NCBI RefSeq assembly: GCF_016583905.1
Contig: NZ_NRRY01000015.1
Coordinates: 35,175-99,174, forward strand
Source: Lamprobacter modestohalophilus
GTDB taxonomy: Bacteria > Pseudomonadota > Gammaproteobacteria > Chromatiales > Chromatiaceae
Length of the DNA stretch: 64,000 nt
Direction of reading: 5' to 3'
The notes below the pieces were generated by a model that saw nothing but the letters and a program-made list of their open reading frames with translations, did not search any database and was not told the DNA's origin. The position numbers and the translations under genes were made by a program. This document shows positions 34,069 through 44,900 of this stretch, in pieces (the first letter of the stretch is position 1; every line of letters starts with the position of its first letter).

Positions 34069-34920
34069 TCAGCCGGAGTCATCTGCTGCCCGTGAACGCA
34101 ATAGAGACCTGCTCATAGGCCGCAGGACGTACTGCACTAGCGCTATGGTCAACGCGAAGAACGCAAGAACCTGCAACGGTCGTGCAGCGGCCGGATAGCC
34201 ACCGTCGTCGAAGAAGAGACCCATCGCGGCAAATCCGGCGAGCACGACGAAGGCGAGATGCACGCCCGGATCGTAAATGCCCCAAAGGCTGCGCCGGGCG
34301 AGCGACACGCCAGCCAACGCCGCTAGCGCACCACCTGCAAGACCGGCCATCACATCGACCGGCCAATGCACACCAACCGCAACCCGGCTCAGCCCGGCGG
34401 CGGTCGCTAAAACGAGAAAGATGAGGCGCCAGCGCGCCTGCTGGGCATAGTAGATGAGCACCCCGAAGAAGACCGCGGCGGTCACGCTGTGGCCCGATGG
34501 AAAGCTATGCTTGCGATGCTGAAGGCCAATCAGCTCAAAGCTTTCGGGCGATAAGACCGCAGGCGGACGAGCAGCGTCGATCAGGGGCTTGAGCCCGCGT
34601 GCGTAGGCAATCGCCACCAGCGCGGCGCAGAGCAACGCCCAAAAAACGCGAGGATGCCGGTACGACAGCAAGAGTGCCAAGGTCAATGCGACCCGCTCGT
34701 CGCCAAGCATAGTCAACCACTGCCAGAGGCTGGCGGGCAGCTGAGCGAATAGGCTGTTTAGCGTCAAGAAGCCGCTGTGATAGCCCTCGTCACCAATTAG
34801 CTGCAAGCCAATGCCGAGCAAGGTGCAAACCAACGCCCAACCAACCAACCAGATGACGCCTCCGGCCGCGACATCCGGATCACGCTCAGCCCCAGCCGTC
34901 AGCGCCTGTTCCAGGCCCAT
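34069..34920 (-). CDS. PAP2 family membrane phosphatase
   Basis: This inner-membrane lipid phosphatase has six predicted helices. The three PAP2 motifs are visible: a KxxxxxxRP-like element (KPLIDAARP), the PSGHSVTA motif in HSFPSGHSVTAAVFF with the catalytic histidine, and SRVAVGVHWPVDVMAG with the nucleophile histidine. Likely substrates are undecaprenyl pyrophosphate, phosphatidic acid or phosphatidylglycerophosphate. The frame extends to a TTG at 34938; ATG at 34920 is a comparable start. It lies downstream of the GT39/GT2 pair on the same strand, hinting at undecaprenyl-phosphate recycling. Confidence 0.85.
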   Translation of the reverse strand: MGLEQALTAGAERDPDVAAGGVIWLVGWALVCTLLGIGLQLIGDEGYHSGFLTLNSLFAQLPASLWQWLTMLGDERVALTLALLLSYRHPRVFWALLCAALVAIAYARGLKPLIDAARPPAVLSPESFELIGLQHRKHSFPSGHSVTAAVFFGVLIYYAQQARWRLIFLVLATAAGLSRVAVGVHWPVDVMAGLAGGALAALAGVSLARRSLWGIYDPGVHLAFVVLAGFAAMGLFFDDGGYPAAARPLQVLAFFALTIALVQYVLRPMSRSLLRSRAADDSG

Positions 34921-35072
34921 TCCGCGTTTGCGTTTCAAACCAACCTCGGGCTCGCGGGCCCTTGTGGCAGCAGCTGCTCCGGGCGCCTGTGGACTGGCAC
35001 CTCGACGGTAGTGACAGTGACCAAAACGGCAGCATCAAGTCCGTCAGGGCCATCAGACGCTCTATCAATCAT

Positions 35073-35102
35073 CCTAATCCTCATGGCGCCGTGCCACCCC
35101 GA
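35073..35102 (+). repeat. Possible half copy of the 60-bp family 2 repeat
   Basis: About 23 of 30 bases match the left half of 9002-9061. It overlaps the final codons and stop of the GT39 gene. No right half is visible. Confidence 0.35.
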
Positions 35103-36700
35103 GCCTCTACCGATGGGGCCTCCGGCTGCTCAATCAGCACCAACGCCACCGGCCCTTGACGATAACGAAGATCAAGCTGATTCGGCGCCACGGCTTCGGC
35201 CAAACGCTCGAGCTTATCGACGCGCAAGAACACCAGCTCACCAACCTGTGGCCGATCGCTCTCAGGCGTGATCGCATCGCGATAGACGCTGAAGCTCGGC
35301 ATGCTGGTGCGATAAACCACCGTTGGCCGGTCAAGCTCACGCGCCAACAGTCCAGCCTGCTTGACCGGCTCCTGCATCACCGCAAACACCGCAGGCACCA
35401 CGAGACCAAACACCAGCAGGGTTTGGACGACACCGATCATAATAAGGCGCTGCCAGAGTGCCGCCCGCGACCAGAGCAGCAAACCCAGCATCGCGACGAG
35501 TCCAATCCAGGTGCCCAGCCGATACCAGCCGTCGAGCACTCGCGCCCCTTCCGCAAACATGGCCTGCTCATGGACGCGATCGGCCTGCCCTTCCAGCAGC
35601 CCAAGGACGTCGGGCAGTGCCACCATCAAGGCCACCAACAGCAGCGGCGGCAGACATGCCAGCCAGCGGTTGCGCAGCGCATCGCGATGTCGCGCCATCA
35701 GGATGAACAAGGGCGTGATGCCATAGACCAGATAGTGCGGCAACTTGGTACCCGAGAACGAAAACACCGCGAACACGGTGACGAACCAGAGCAGCAGAAA
35801 CCGATCCAGCTCATCCACCCAGAGTCGGCGCACCCTCGGTAGCAGACTGAAAAACCAGCCTGTAAAGGGCAGCAACACCAACGGCAGCATCACAAAGTAG
35901 TAGCCGGGGAAGCCGGAATGGCCATGCTTCACACCGCTGTAACGTCCCAGATTGTGGCCGAGGAAGAAGCTCTGAAAGAAGCCCGGGCCGTCGTCGAGAT
36001 AGATCGCCAGATACCAGGGGCCAGCCACCGCGATGAAGACCAGCCAGCCGCGCCATTCGAAGACCGCCGCGAGCCAGGCGCGCCATTCGCGCAGCGAACC
36101 GAAGTAGAGCAGGCTCACCACCAAAGGGAAGAACACCGCGACCGGGCCTTTGGTCAGGAAGCCTAGACCGAGCCAGAGGTAGACTCGCAGCAGGGTTGCG
36201 CGGGTCGGCCGCAGCCGCCAGCGGTAGATCTCGAAGAAGCTGAGCGCGATGAAGAGGTTCAGCAACGCATCGGCGACCGCGGCCTTGCCGATGATCGCGA
36301 CCTGCAGCCCGAGCGCCATGACCAAGCCAGCAATGGTCGCAGTCGTCGCATCCAGCCGCTCACGCACGAACCACCAGAGCGCCAGCAGCCAGAGACTGGC
36401 GGCAATCGCCGATGGCAACCGCAGCGCGAATTCGCTCCAGCCGAGCACTGAGACCGAGGCCGCCTGCAGCCAGTAGATCAGCACCGGCTTGTCATAACGC
36501 GGCTCGCCGTCGCGGTGCGGGGTGATGAAGTGACCGCTGTCAAGCATCTCGCGGGTCGCCTCGGTGAAGGCGCCCTCATCGAGATCGTAGAGCGGTACCG
36601 CGCCGAGCTGCCAAAAGAAGGCCAGCCAGACGATCAGCACCAGGAACCAAGGCGAGACCAGAAGGCGCGTGAGCAGTGAGTCAGGCGTCGTCCTCGCCAT
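35081..36700 (-). CDS. ArnT-like GT39 glycosyltransferase
   Basis: The 539-residue GT-C membrane enzyme (GT39/PMT-like) transfers a sugar from undecaprenyl phosphate to a periplasmic acceptor. The first loop motif LYDLDEGAFTEATREM has the catalytic Asp-Glu typical of ArnT. The segment GEPRYDKPVLIYWLQAASVS and about 11 helices follow. The ending RGGTAP falls in a possible repeat. It starts on the stop of the upstream GT2 gene (TGATG overlap). The set GT2 plus GT39 resembles ArnC-ArnT, but no arnA, arnB or arnD is nearby, so the sugar is unknown; it may modify lipid A, O-antigen or protein. Confidence 0.85.
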   Translation of the reverse strand: MARTTPDSLLTRLLVSPWFLVLIVWLAFFWQLGAVPLYDLDEGAFTEATREMLDSGHFITPHRDGEPRYDKPVLIYWLQAASVSVLGWSEFALRLPSAIAASLWLLALWWFVRERLDATTATIAGLVMALGLQVAIIGKAAVADALLNLFIALSFFEIYRWRLRPTRATLLRVYLWLGLGFLTKGPVAVFFPLVVSLLYFGSLREWRAWLAAVFEWRGWLVFIAVAGPWYLAIYLDDGPGFFQSFFLGHNLGRYSGVKHGHSGFPGYYFVMLPLVLLPFTGWFFSLLPRVRRLWVDELDRFLLLWFVTVFAVFSFSGTKLPHYLVYGITPLFILMARHRDALRNRWLACLPPLLLVALMVALPDVLGLLEGQADRVHEQAMFAEGARVLDGWYRLGTWIGLVAMLGLLLWSRAALWQRLIMIGVVQTLLVFGLVVPAVFAVMQEPVKQAGLLARELDRPTVVYRTSMPSFSVYRDAITPESDRPQVGELVFLRVDKLERLAEAVAPNQLDLRYRQGPVALVLIEQPEAPSVEARGGTAP

Positions 36701-37866
36701 CAGCCCGGCTCTTCCCTGTTCGCGTTCGGTTCGATTGCCTGCCCTCGGTCTGCCTGCTCATGACCCAGGCCATCCCGACTCGCCACTGACCAGGCCGCAT
36801 GATCCCTGCTTGCCTCATGACGGCCTGCATTCTCAGCGCTCGCATGCGACCTTTGCTCGAGCTTCCAGTCGGAAGCCTCGGGATCAGTCTGCCGACTGAT
36901 GCAGTGATGCGTGCGCTCACCGGAGGCAAACAGGGTGCGGGTCATGATCTCGGCGAGAACACCGGTGGTCAGGAATTGGATCGAGGCGACTAGTAACAGG
37001 ATCGCCACGAAAAACAGCGGACGGTCGCCGATATCGGTACCGAGCCCGAACTTGACCCAGGCCAGCCAGCTCATCATCAATCCGCCAAGCAGGCCGAATG
37101 AGAGCCCAATACCACCAAAGAAATGCCCAGGCCGTGCGCCGAAGCGGAGAAAAAAGAACGCGACCAGCAGATCGAGCAGCACGCGGAAGGTGCGCGAGAT
37201 CCCATACTTGGACTGCCCCAGCTCGCGCGCCCGATGCCCGACCTCGGTCTCGCCGATGCGCTCAGGCGCGGTGACCCCGGCCACCCAGACCGGGATGAAG
37301 CGATGCATCTCGCCGAATAGGCGGATCTCCTTGATCACCTCGGACCGGTAGACCTTGAGGCTGCAGCCGTAATCATGCAGGTGAACGCCGGTGACCCGAG
37401 CAATGAGCCCGTTGGCAAGACGCGACGGGATCTTGCGCAGCAGCAGGGCATCTTGACGGTCGCGCCGCCAACCTTGTAAGAGATCGAGATCACGCGCCAA
37501 CAGCTCGTCGATCAGACGCGGGATCTCAGCCGGATCATTCTGCAGATCGCCATCGAGGGTTGCGATCAGCGCACCGCGCGCGGCATCGAAGCCGGCCTGC
37601 ATGGCGGCCGTCTGGCCGAAATTACGCCGAAAGCCAATCACCCGCACATGCGTTCCGTAGCGGGCGGTCTGCTCAAACAGCGCTTGGGCGGTGCCGTCGC
37701 GACTGCCATCGTCGACCAGGATCAGCTCCCAGGGATGGAGGTAGATTTGCAGACCCTGATGGATGCGGGCCAACAACGGCTCGATATTATCGCGCTCCTG
37801 ATAGAGCGGAATCACCACCGAGAGACTGCGCGGATGGGGGTCAGGCTGGGGTTCGAGCATAGCCAT
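36700..37866 (-). CDS. GT2 polyprenyl-phosphate glycosyltransferase (ArnC/GtrB-like)
   Basis: The 388-residue protein has a GT-A catalytic domain and two C-terminal membrane helices. SVVIPLYQERDNIEPLLARI, ELILVDDGSRDGT, NFGQTAAMQAGFDAARG and the ATLDGDLQNDPAEIPRL acidic motif identify the ArnC/GtrB/DPM1 group, which loads a sugar on undecaprenyl phosphate. A 65-residue hydrophilic tail (about 325-388) rich in Glu, His, Arg and Ser follows the helices and is not part of the fold. It feeds the GT39 gene, which begins at its stop codon. Confidence 0.87.
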   Translation of the reverse strand: MAMLEPQPDPHPRSLSVVIPLYQERDNIEPLLARIHQGLQIYLHPWELILVDDGSRDGTAQALFEQTARYGTHVRVIGFRRNFGQTAAMQAGFDAARGALIATLDGDLQNDPAEIPRLIDELLARDLDLLQGWRRDRQDALLLRKIPSRLANGLIARVTGVHLHDYGCSLKVYRSEVIKEIRLFGEMHRFIPVWVAGVTAPERIGETEVGHRARELGQSKYGISRTFRVLLDLLVAFFFLRFGARPGHFFGGIGLSFGLLGGLMMSWLAWVKFGLGTDIGDRPLFFVAILLLVASIQFLTTGVLAEIMTRTLFASGERTHHCISRQTDPEASDWKLEQRSHASAENAGRHEASRDHAAWSVASRDGLGHEQADRGQAIEPNANREEPG

Positions 37867-37949
37867 GGTTGAACCTTAACCGGACGACACCCGCTGAAGA
37901 TGATTGCGCCGGCAGTCTAGGGCGCTGTGCCAAACGACGAAACCGCCTA

Positions 37950-37972
37950 GCCGCGGGACTCGAACCCGCGGC
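37950..37972 (-). terminator. GC-rich hairpin behind fbp, with a tRNA T-arm-like sequence
   Basis: On the minus strand GCCGCGGG and CCCGCGGC enclose the loop TTCGAGT, an 8-bp stem 27 bases past the fbp stop. The inner 5 bp and the loop equal a tRNA T-arm, but no matching acceptor or anticodon arms exist. No T-run follows, so factor-independent termination is uncertain. Confidence 0.4.
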
Positions 37973-37999
37973 CAACAAGGCGAGGCGCTAACCTACGAC

Positions 38000-39013
38000 T
38001 CAGCCCTCGTTGTGATAGCCCTGCAGACGCTCGACTTCATCACGCGAGCCAAGAATCACCGGCACACGCTGATGCAGACCTTCAGGCTGCATCTCCATGA
38101 TCCGCTCCTTACCGGTGATCGAGGCACCGCCCGCCTGCTCGACGACGAATGACATCGGGTTCGCCTCGTACAGCAGACGCAGCTTACCGCCCAGCCCCTT
38201 CTCGACCATCTTCGCATCGACCGGATACATGAACACGCCGCCACGGGTCAGGATGCGATGCACCTCAGCGACCATGGAGGCAATCCAGCGCATGTTGAAG
38301 TCTTTGCCACGCGGGCCTTCCTTACCGGCTAGGCATTCGTCGACGTAACGCTTGACCGGGGCCTCCCAGAAGCGTCCGTTAGAGGCATTGATCGCGAACT
38401 CGGCGGTCTCAGTCGGGATCGTCATGTTCGGATGTGTCAGGATGAACTCGCCGATATTCTGGTCCAGCGTAAAGCCGTTGACGCCGTTGCCGGTGGTCAG
38501 CACCATCATGGTCGAAGGGCCATAGAGTGCGTAACCGGCCGCAACCTGCTCGGTGCCGGCCTTCAGGAAGTCGCGCTCGGTGGCGTCGCCATCGGTATCA
38601 GCCATACGCAGAATGCTGAAGATGGTGCCAACCGAGACATTGACGTCGATATTCGACGAGCCGTCGAGCGGATCGAAGGTCAGCAGATACTTGCCGCGCG
38701 GGTATTCCTTCGGAATCTCATAGATCTCATCCATCTCCTCCGAGGCCATGGCGCCAACATGACCCGACCACTCGGTGCACTGGATGAACATCTGGTTGGA
38801 GAGCACGTCGAGCTTCTTTTGCGTCTCACCCTGGATGTTCTCGCTACCAGCGCTGCCCAGCGCGCCGACCAGCGCGCCGTGGTTGACCTGATTCGAGATC
38901 ATCTTGCAAGCGGTGACGATGTCGTTGAGCAACGCGGTGAACTCGCCAGTTGCTCCCGGCGCATGGCGTTGTTCTTCGGCGATGAACTGGGTGATGGTCG
39001 TACCGTGGTGCAT
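38000..39013 (-). CDS. fbp: Class I fructose-1,6-bisphosphatase
   Basis: FBPase hydrolyses fructose 1,6-bisphosphate in gluconeogenesis and, in autotrophs, the Calvin cycle. Key regions are [40 protein letters not shown] with the metal-binding acids, [20 protein letters not shown] and [17 protein letters not shown]. Length 337 is typical. ATG at 39013 with AGAGGA upstream gives the family start [10 protein letters not shown]; the much longer open frame to 39829 is non-coding upstream. It stands alone, so it is not in a cbb operon here. Confidence 0.95.
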   Translation of the reverse strand: MHHGTTITQFIAEEQRHAPGATGEFTALLNDIVTACKMISNQVNHGALVGALGSAGSENIQGETQKKLDVLSNQMFIQCTEWSGHVGAMASEEMDEIYEIPKEYPRGKYLLTFDPLDGSSNIDVNVSVGTIFSILRMADTDGDATERDFLKAGTEQVAAGYALYGPSTMMVLTTGNGVNGFTLDQNIGEFILTHPNMTIPTETAEFAINASNGRFWEAPVKRYVDECLAGKEGPRGKDFNMRWIASMVAEVHRILTRGGVFMYPVDAKMVEKGLGGKLRLLYEANPMSFVVEQAGGASITGKERIMEMQPEGLHQRVPVILGSRDEVERLQGYHNEG

Positions 39014-39313
39014 AAAGCAGTCCTCTGGCTGATCTGAGTGGATACTTTGGCGCGCTAGCCGAGGCTCGGCTCGGGCGACACAACAAAGCACACGAAAAAG
39101 TAGCGGGTAATCGCGCAGTATAGCGATCAGCGACCGATGAAGCACTCTCTGTGCGCAAGCAATGCCCGTAGTCAAATAAGTGCAAGACACGTAGTATGAC
39201 AAGCCAATGACGAGATCATCGCTGGGGCCAGACGTTTCGCGCCTGCGCACCGCCGACCCCAAATCACGCTCTCCACCGTCTCCCACGACCCTTTTATAGG
39301 AGTCTCTGTAACG

Positions 39314-39664
39314 ATGCATACGACGCCACCGCATAGGCGCCAGACCCTGCTCGAGCTCATCACCGGGCTGGTCCGCAAGGTTCAGCGCTTCGTCACATCG
39401 CTGCTCCTGCCCGTCGATGCTGGCAGGCGCGGCGATTGCAACCGCTGCGGCGCCTGTTGCAAGCTGCCCTATCCCTGCCCGTTCCTGCGCGTCGATGCCG
39501 AAGGGCTGAGCAGCTGTGCCGTCTACTACGCGCGTCCGCCGAGCTGCCGAAAATACCCACGCACGGTCAGCGAAAACGTCACGCCAGCCACCTGCGGCTA
39601 CTACTTTGTTGATGTCACCGAGATCGGCCGCGCCCAACCCGCCACCGAACAGGCCGGCGGCTAA
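39314..39664 (+). CDS. YkgJ-type cysteine cluster protein
   Basis: The 116-residue protein carries the zinc/iron-chelating YkgJ cysteine pattern: CNRCGACC, then [21 protein letters not shown] and TPATCGYYF, about nine cysteines in 70 residues. The N-terminus is helical and partly hydrophobic ([20 protein letters not shown]). AGGAG lies upstream of the ATG. Function unknown; the cluster suggests a metal-binding or Fe-S role. The divergent neighbour is fbp and the following gene a MoeB/ThiF enzyme. Confidence 0.8.
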   Translation: MHTTPPHRRQTLLELITGLVRKVQRFVTSLLLPVDAGRRGDCNRCGACCKLPYPCPFLRVDAEGLSSCAVYYARPPSCRKYPRTVSENVTPATCGYYFVDVTEIGRAQPATEQAGG

Positions 39665-39827
39665 ACCTTGGCCAACCCAAACACTGATGACCAGCCGGAA
39701 CCGCTGTCGGCCCGCCCAGCGCAACGATGAGCGCGCGCTTCTGCCAACTGAGCGCACAACGCTAGCCCCTTGTGCGACACCAAGTTCTGGGCGGCAACAG
39801 TGTCCATAAAAAGTGGGAGCGCAATCC

Positions 39828-40580
39828 ATGACGCCGGATGAACAAACCCGCTACAGCCGTCAAACGCTGCTGCCGGGTTTCGGCGAGCGGGCACAGGAAG
39901 CCCTGAAACAGTCGCGGGTGCTGATCGTTGGGCTTGGCGGACTTGGATCACCCGTGGCGATGTATCTTGCCGCTGCAGGCATCGGTCGTCTCTTGCTCGC
40001 CGACTTCGACGCCGTCGACCTCTCCAACCTGCAGCGGCAGATTCTGCACAATAGCGAGCGCATCGGCTGGACCAAGGTCGATTCCGCCATCGCCACCTTG
40101 AGTGCGTTGAATCCCTGCTGCGAGTTGGTCCCGATCAAGCGTAGCCTAAGCCCGAGGCGCCTTAGTGAGCTCGCCGCCGAGGTCGATCTCATCGTCGACG
40201 CCAGCGACAACTTCCAGACCCGTTACGCTGTCAACGATGCCTGTATCAAGGCTCGCATACCGCTCGTCTCCGGCGCTGCCATCCGCGCGGAAGGCCAGGT
40301 CGCGGTCTTCTCAGGCCGACCGGGCGATCCCTGCTATCAATGCCTTTATCCGGACGACGGGCAAGAAGGCGAACGCTGCGCCCGCGAAGGCGTGCTGGCA
40401 CCGCTGGTCGGCATCATCGGTAGCATCCAAGCCACCGAGGCCATCAAGGTGCTCAGCGGCTACGGCGAGCCGCTGTTCTCAAAGCTCCTGTTGCTCGATG
40501 CGCAGAACATGGCAATACGGATGTTAGCAATCCCGCCCGATCCCGCGTGCCCGATCTGCGCTGATAGCAGCGCTCGCTAA
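39828..40580 (+). CDS. moeB: MoeB/ThiF-type adenylyltransferase (E1-like)
   Basis: The enzyme adenylates the C-terminus of a small sulfur-carrier protein (MoaD or ThiS) for molybdopterin or thiamine synthesis. It shows [15 protein letters not shown], the ATP site [32 protein letters not shown] with the Arg finger, and [16 protein letters not shown]. The zinc cysteines are present in PCYQCLYP and PACPICA. Length 250 fits MoeB. ATG at 39828 is chosen over the GTG at 39813. moeA is not adjacent, so MoeB and ThiF roles cannot be separated; the molybdenum locus in the same window makes MoeB attractive. Confidence 0.85.
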   Translation: MTPDEQTRYSRQTLLPGFGERAQEALKQSRVLIVGLGGLGSPVAMYLAAAGIGRLLLADFDAVDLSNLQRQILHNSERIGWTKVDSAIATLSALNPCCELVPIKRSLSPRRLSELAAEVDLIVDASDNFQTRYAVNDACIKARIPLVSGAAIRAEGQVAVFSGRPGDPCYQCLYPDDGQEGERCAREGVLAPLVGIIGSIQATEAIKVLSGYGEPLFSKLLLLDAQNMAIRMLAIPPDPACPICADSSAR

Positions 40581-41623
40581 AAACGAGGCCTTGGCGTCGC
40601 CGCCGTCTCGACTGGCAGCACTGGATATCCGATGTGCGGCTGCTCACCCTCGAGGCTGCGCAGGAAGTCCGCGATCAAGCCGGCTTGCTCGTCACTCAGC
40701 TCCACGCCAAGCTGAGACAGCGCCATCACCGACACCGCCTGCTGAAGATCCCAGACCTGGCCAGAATGGAAGTAAGGCGCGGTCAACGAGACGTTACGCA
40801 GCGGCGCCGCACGGAACACATACTCATCGGAAACGGTCTTGGTTACCTCGAAGCGACCCTTGTCATCCGGGGGGAGGATGTCGGCGCCCGGCTTCTTGAT
40901 CAGACCGAACGGAAAGTAGCCCTGGCCGCCGACATTGACGCCGCTATGGCAAGCCGTGCAGCCCTTGTCGACGAATAGCTCCAGCCCTGCCTTCTGGGCA
41001 TCGGTCAGCGCGTCATCATTGCCGCGCAGCCACTGGTCGAACGGCCCGTTTGGCGTGACTAGCGTTACCTCGAAGACCTCGATCGCCTTGGCCATGTTGT
41101 CGAAGGTGACCGGATCAGCTTGGCCCGGGAACGCTTGTTCGAACCGCTCGACGTACTCCGGCATGCTGTTCAGCGTCTTGACCACACTGACTGAATCATT
41201 GGCCATCTCAACCCCGGCCTGCACCGGCCCCTTGGCCTGCTCCTTGAGGTCCGGAGCGCGACCGTCCCAGAATTGGGCGCTATTGAACACTGAATTGAGC
41301 ACTGTTGGCGCGTTGCGCGGCCCCTTCTGCCAGCCATGACCGACTGAAGTCGGCAAGTTGTCATCACCGCCCGTCGAGAGGTTATGACAGGTATTACAGC
41401 TGATCAGCCCACTCGCCGAGATGCGCGGATCAAAGAACAGCATCCAGCCCAGCTCCAGCTTCTCCTGGCTGAGCGCGTTATCGTTGACCCGCTGATAAGC
41501 CAGCGGGATCGGCTTTAGACCAGCGTTCTCGGCCTTGGTACGCAGCGCGGCATCATCGGCCCAGGTCTGGCCCGACACGAGCACAAGGGTAACGGTGAAA
41601 GAAATTAGGGTTTTGTACATCAT
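40577..41623 (-). CDS. Di-haem cytochrome c peroxidase (CcpA/MauG family)
   Basis: This periplasmic enzyme of 348 residues reduces hydrogen peroxide with electrons from cytochrome c. A signal peptide ends at TWADD. Two CxxCH haem sites are present: LISCNTCHNL (about residue 75) and KGCTACHSGVN (about residue 223). RNAPTVLNSVFNSAQFWDGR and FRAAPLRNVSLTAPYFHSG are family segments. ATG at 41623 has GAGG upstream. It overlaps the convergent moeB/thiF stop by four bases. Confidence 0.92.
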   Translation of the reverse strand: MMYKTLISFTVTLVLVSGQTWADDAALRTKAENAGLKPIPLAYQRVNDNALSQEKLELGWMLFFDPRISASGLISCNTCHNLSTGGDDNLPTSVGHGWQKGPRNAPTVLNSVFNSAQFWDGRAPDLKEQAKGPVQAGVEMANDSVSVVKTLNSMPEYVERFEQAFPGQADPVTFDNMAKAIEVFEVTLVTPNGPFDQWLRGNDDALTDAQKAGLELFVDKGCTACHSGVNVGGQGYFPFGLIKKPGADILPPDDKGRFEVTKTVSDEYVFRAAPLRNVSLTAPYFHSGQVWDLQQAVSVMALSQLGVELSDEQAGLIADFLRSLEGEQPHIGYPVLPVETAATPRPRF

Positions 41624-41976
41624 TGCCTCAAGAAACCGTTAGCGACTGGCGCGTCTATTATCCGCACCAATAACATTAGTCCAATCAAGCCCGATGACGC
41701 AGCAACCGACATTAATCTAGGACGAGGCGATTGCGTCCAAAGAGTAACCGTTTGTCTCGCCGCCTGGCTCGATAGGGCGCCACTGAGACGCCCTAGCCTT
41801 TGACTCGTACAATCTTCCGTGGTCAAGAATCACTCTTAGAAGCTCAGGGAGAAACGCCGTCCACCCGCCGCATCTCAAAGACATCGGCAATGGCTGAATT
41901 CGGCGCTGGCTGTTCCGTCGCTCGAGCAGACCTGCACAGCGGATAGAAGCTTTGATCAAGGGCTTTTAATCTCAGC
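41624..41976. other. 353-bp gap without recognised gene
   Basis: It separates the secreted SBBP protein gene from the peroxidase, both on the minus strand. Short open frames exist on the minus strand, but none has a ribosome site or recognisable sequence. I see nothing else. Confidence 0.5.
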
Positions 41977-44900
41977 CTACTGGTCCGTCACCACGGCTGG
42001 CAGTAACGTCGGCAAGCTCTGGATTGCAAAGTCGCGCGTCACCGGGTCTGAAGTCACGCCCTGGAGTACGACGCGACCCGCGCTTCGAAGATCCTGTCGC
42101 GAGCTTTCAGAGAGCTGACTGAACAAAATGCCGAGATCACCCTGACGAGCGGCGAAGGCTAAACCTACCTGAACCATATGGGTGACTTGCCGCATGTCTT
42201 GCACCATCGAAGGATTTGCATAGCCAACGTCGATGATGGTCGGGATGGCGTCGCCCCGAGCGATACTCCCCGAGTCAAGCTGCCAGGTCCAGAAGACCAA
42301 CTCAGCTTCATTCGGCGCACGACTGAAGAGACGCATGAAGATGTCTGACACGAAAGCTTCATTCGACAGCGCCTCATATAGCGCCCGCCCGACATCGCTT
42401 GAGTAAATCGCTCGAGCCAGCTCGGCTCGAGTCAATCCTGAGCCATTCCGTAACTGATCAGCCCAGAAGACAAGACCTTCTTGATCAGGCGCAAACTGCA
42501 GGATCGCGACGTAGAGTTCAGTCACCTGCCAGGGCAGACTGCTGCGATTCGGGGCATCGCTAATGGGATTGCAGGAGAGGATTGAATTGGATTCGATCGG
42601 CACAGCTTCGGCTGCCGGAGTCGCGGCAGAGGGTACCTGAACCACATTCTGAAGATCCGCACAGCTTACACCCGGAGCGAGCGTAGCCGTCAGGCTCGCC
42701 ATCACGTCACTGGGGAATGTCGTCGAATTGATGCCGTAAAAGGTAATCCTAAACCAACCCGGTCGCAAGGTTTCAAAAGCTATCTGCTTATTTGCGTTTT
42801 GAGTTCCGCGCCCTGGAACGGCTTCAATGCCAGTGATTTGCTCGGGATCATAATAGATATCGGTCGCTAAAACCGAGATAGCTTGACCGTTGGTCTCCAA
42901 TTTGAGATCAAAAGCAACAGAACCCGCCACAGCATCGTATTCGATATTCGCAAAATTGAGCTGACTGGTCGCCGCGACAACTGCTCGCGTGCCACCCGAT
43001 CTTGTGCTGTTTCTGCGCTCTGCAGCTGCGTCTAAAAGATCCTGCTCAACGATGCGATCGTCGTAATTATTAATGGTCTCTTGCAGATCAGTCGCCCGCA
43101 TCGTGCTGTAGTCTCGCTTCACGCAAATCGGTTGGTGTTCCGGTAACCAGCGCGTGAAGTAATCGACTGCCGTCTGAATCTCGAAAAGCCGCACCTGCCC
43201 ACTGCAGTCACAATCCCCAATGATGTTGTTGCAGCGACGCTCGATGACCATCGCCCCCGGCATCCCGTCGATCTGCGTACCTTGACCGCTGATGTCGGCC
43301 GCGGCAAGGCCACCTTGAGTAAGGCGAATCAAGTGTGATGGCAACGGTGGATTATCATTGACCGTTCCAACCTGTACCGCCGCGAACTCCAGCGTGCCAA
43401 GGAGTCCCGTCAATGGCGCAAAATCCACAACCCCAATCGGCTGATAAATATCGATCCCAAGCTGTCCGGGAACTGTCCGATCGAGCTGAAGATTTGCCGA
43501 TGCAGGTAACTCAGGGTTCCAGTGGATCGTCTGGAACTGAAGCTCTGATGGATCGAAAAAGACGGTCGTGGAAAGCGCGCTGATCCCAACGTTTCCCGGA
43601 TCATTCAAGCTGAGGGTCACTTGACCGAAGCGTCCATCGATCCCAATGCGCTCGGGCACGAACGGCACTGGATTGCAGCCAATGATGAGCTCAGGGTAGT
43701 TGCTGTCGCGCGTACTTTGTATCTCGTCCATCAGGGCGACGAAGGTGTCCACACCGCCGGGAAAGACCTGCCCCGTAGGTAGAAGAGGGAAAAGCGGAGT
43801 TATGTCACCCTCTTCCAACTCGGTTAATCCGCTGATCCAGAGTCCTTGACGGGTATCGTCTGCAGCGTCAGTTAATGGTCCAGTCGCCAGCGCGGTAATC
43901 GAATCCGCCTCGCGACCGCCGAAGTAAGACGAGAACCACAATTGCTGCCCACAAGGATCAAACCGAGCCAAATAGCCATCGCCATTACCAGCATGAAAGT
44001 TCTGATATGCGTTTTGAACCGGCATGAAATGCGATTCTGTCTGGCCGCCGACATAGATGAATTGACTATGCTGCGATGCACCGGCCGCCGCCGTGCTGCG
44101 GTCCGCCGCAACGGCAAAGATGTTGTCGTCTTCGAGCCCCCCGAGATAGGTCGAGAAATAGATGAAGCGGCCTGAATCATCGATCTTCACGAGCACACCA
44201 TCATCTCCCCCGGCAGGCTCAGGCTGCCATGCATTCACAACCGGGAAATTAGTCGACGCGCTCGTCCCGACCAGCAAGAAATTCCCATCGTTATCCCTGA
44301 CCAAGTCGTTTAACTCATCAGTACTGCTACCGCCAATATAAGTGCTAAACGCAAGCTCATCACCGCTGCGTGAGATCCGGGAGAGAAACATATCAGTGCC
44401 ACCGCCACGCGCAAGTGGCTCACCATCCTGGTCTAGCGGCGGATGCTTTACAGGGAATCGACTGGAGCTGGTATTACCAGCAACAAAGATATCTCCGAGG
44501 TCAGTAACCACAAGGAAGTTGAGATTATCCGTGCCGTTATCGCCAAAATAAGTCGAATACTCGAGTGCCGTTCCGTCACCGTCAAAGCGTGCGATAAACC
44601 CATCGACACCGCCGGCAAGCTCGTCCTGAAGTGCACCGCGCACGATCAAATCCCGCGAGGTCGTCGTTCCAGCAATGACAACATCGCCGCCTTCACCTAA
44701 AGCAATCGCATTACCAGATTCGGAGCCTGTACCACCAAAATAGGTCGAAAAAACCAAACGGCTACCATCGGGGGTCAGCTTTGCCAAAAAGGCATTCTGT
44801 CTACCCGAGAGCACTGGATAGAGCGCAGTCTCCATGGTTGCGAAATCCTCAGAGCTCGTCGAGCCGGTCACATAGAGGTAACCTTCTGCATCGATCGCAA

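Noticed and set aside
35081..37866. arn (polymyxin-resistance) operon
   Set aside because: The GT2 and GT39 proteins resemble ArnC and ArnT, but arnA, arnB, arnD and arnE/F are missing.
37935..38020. A tRNA gene on the minus strand
   Set aside because: Only a T-arm-like hairpin is present. The sequence about 48 bases upstream does not pair with the would-be acceptor strand, and the region overlaps the fbp stop.
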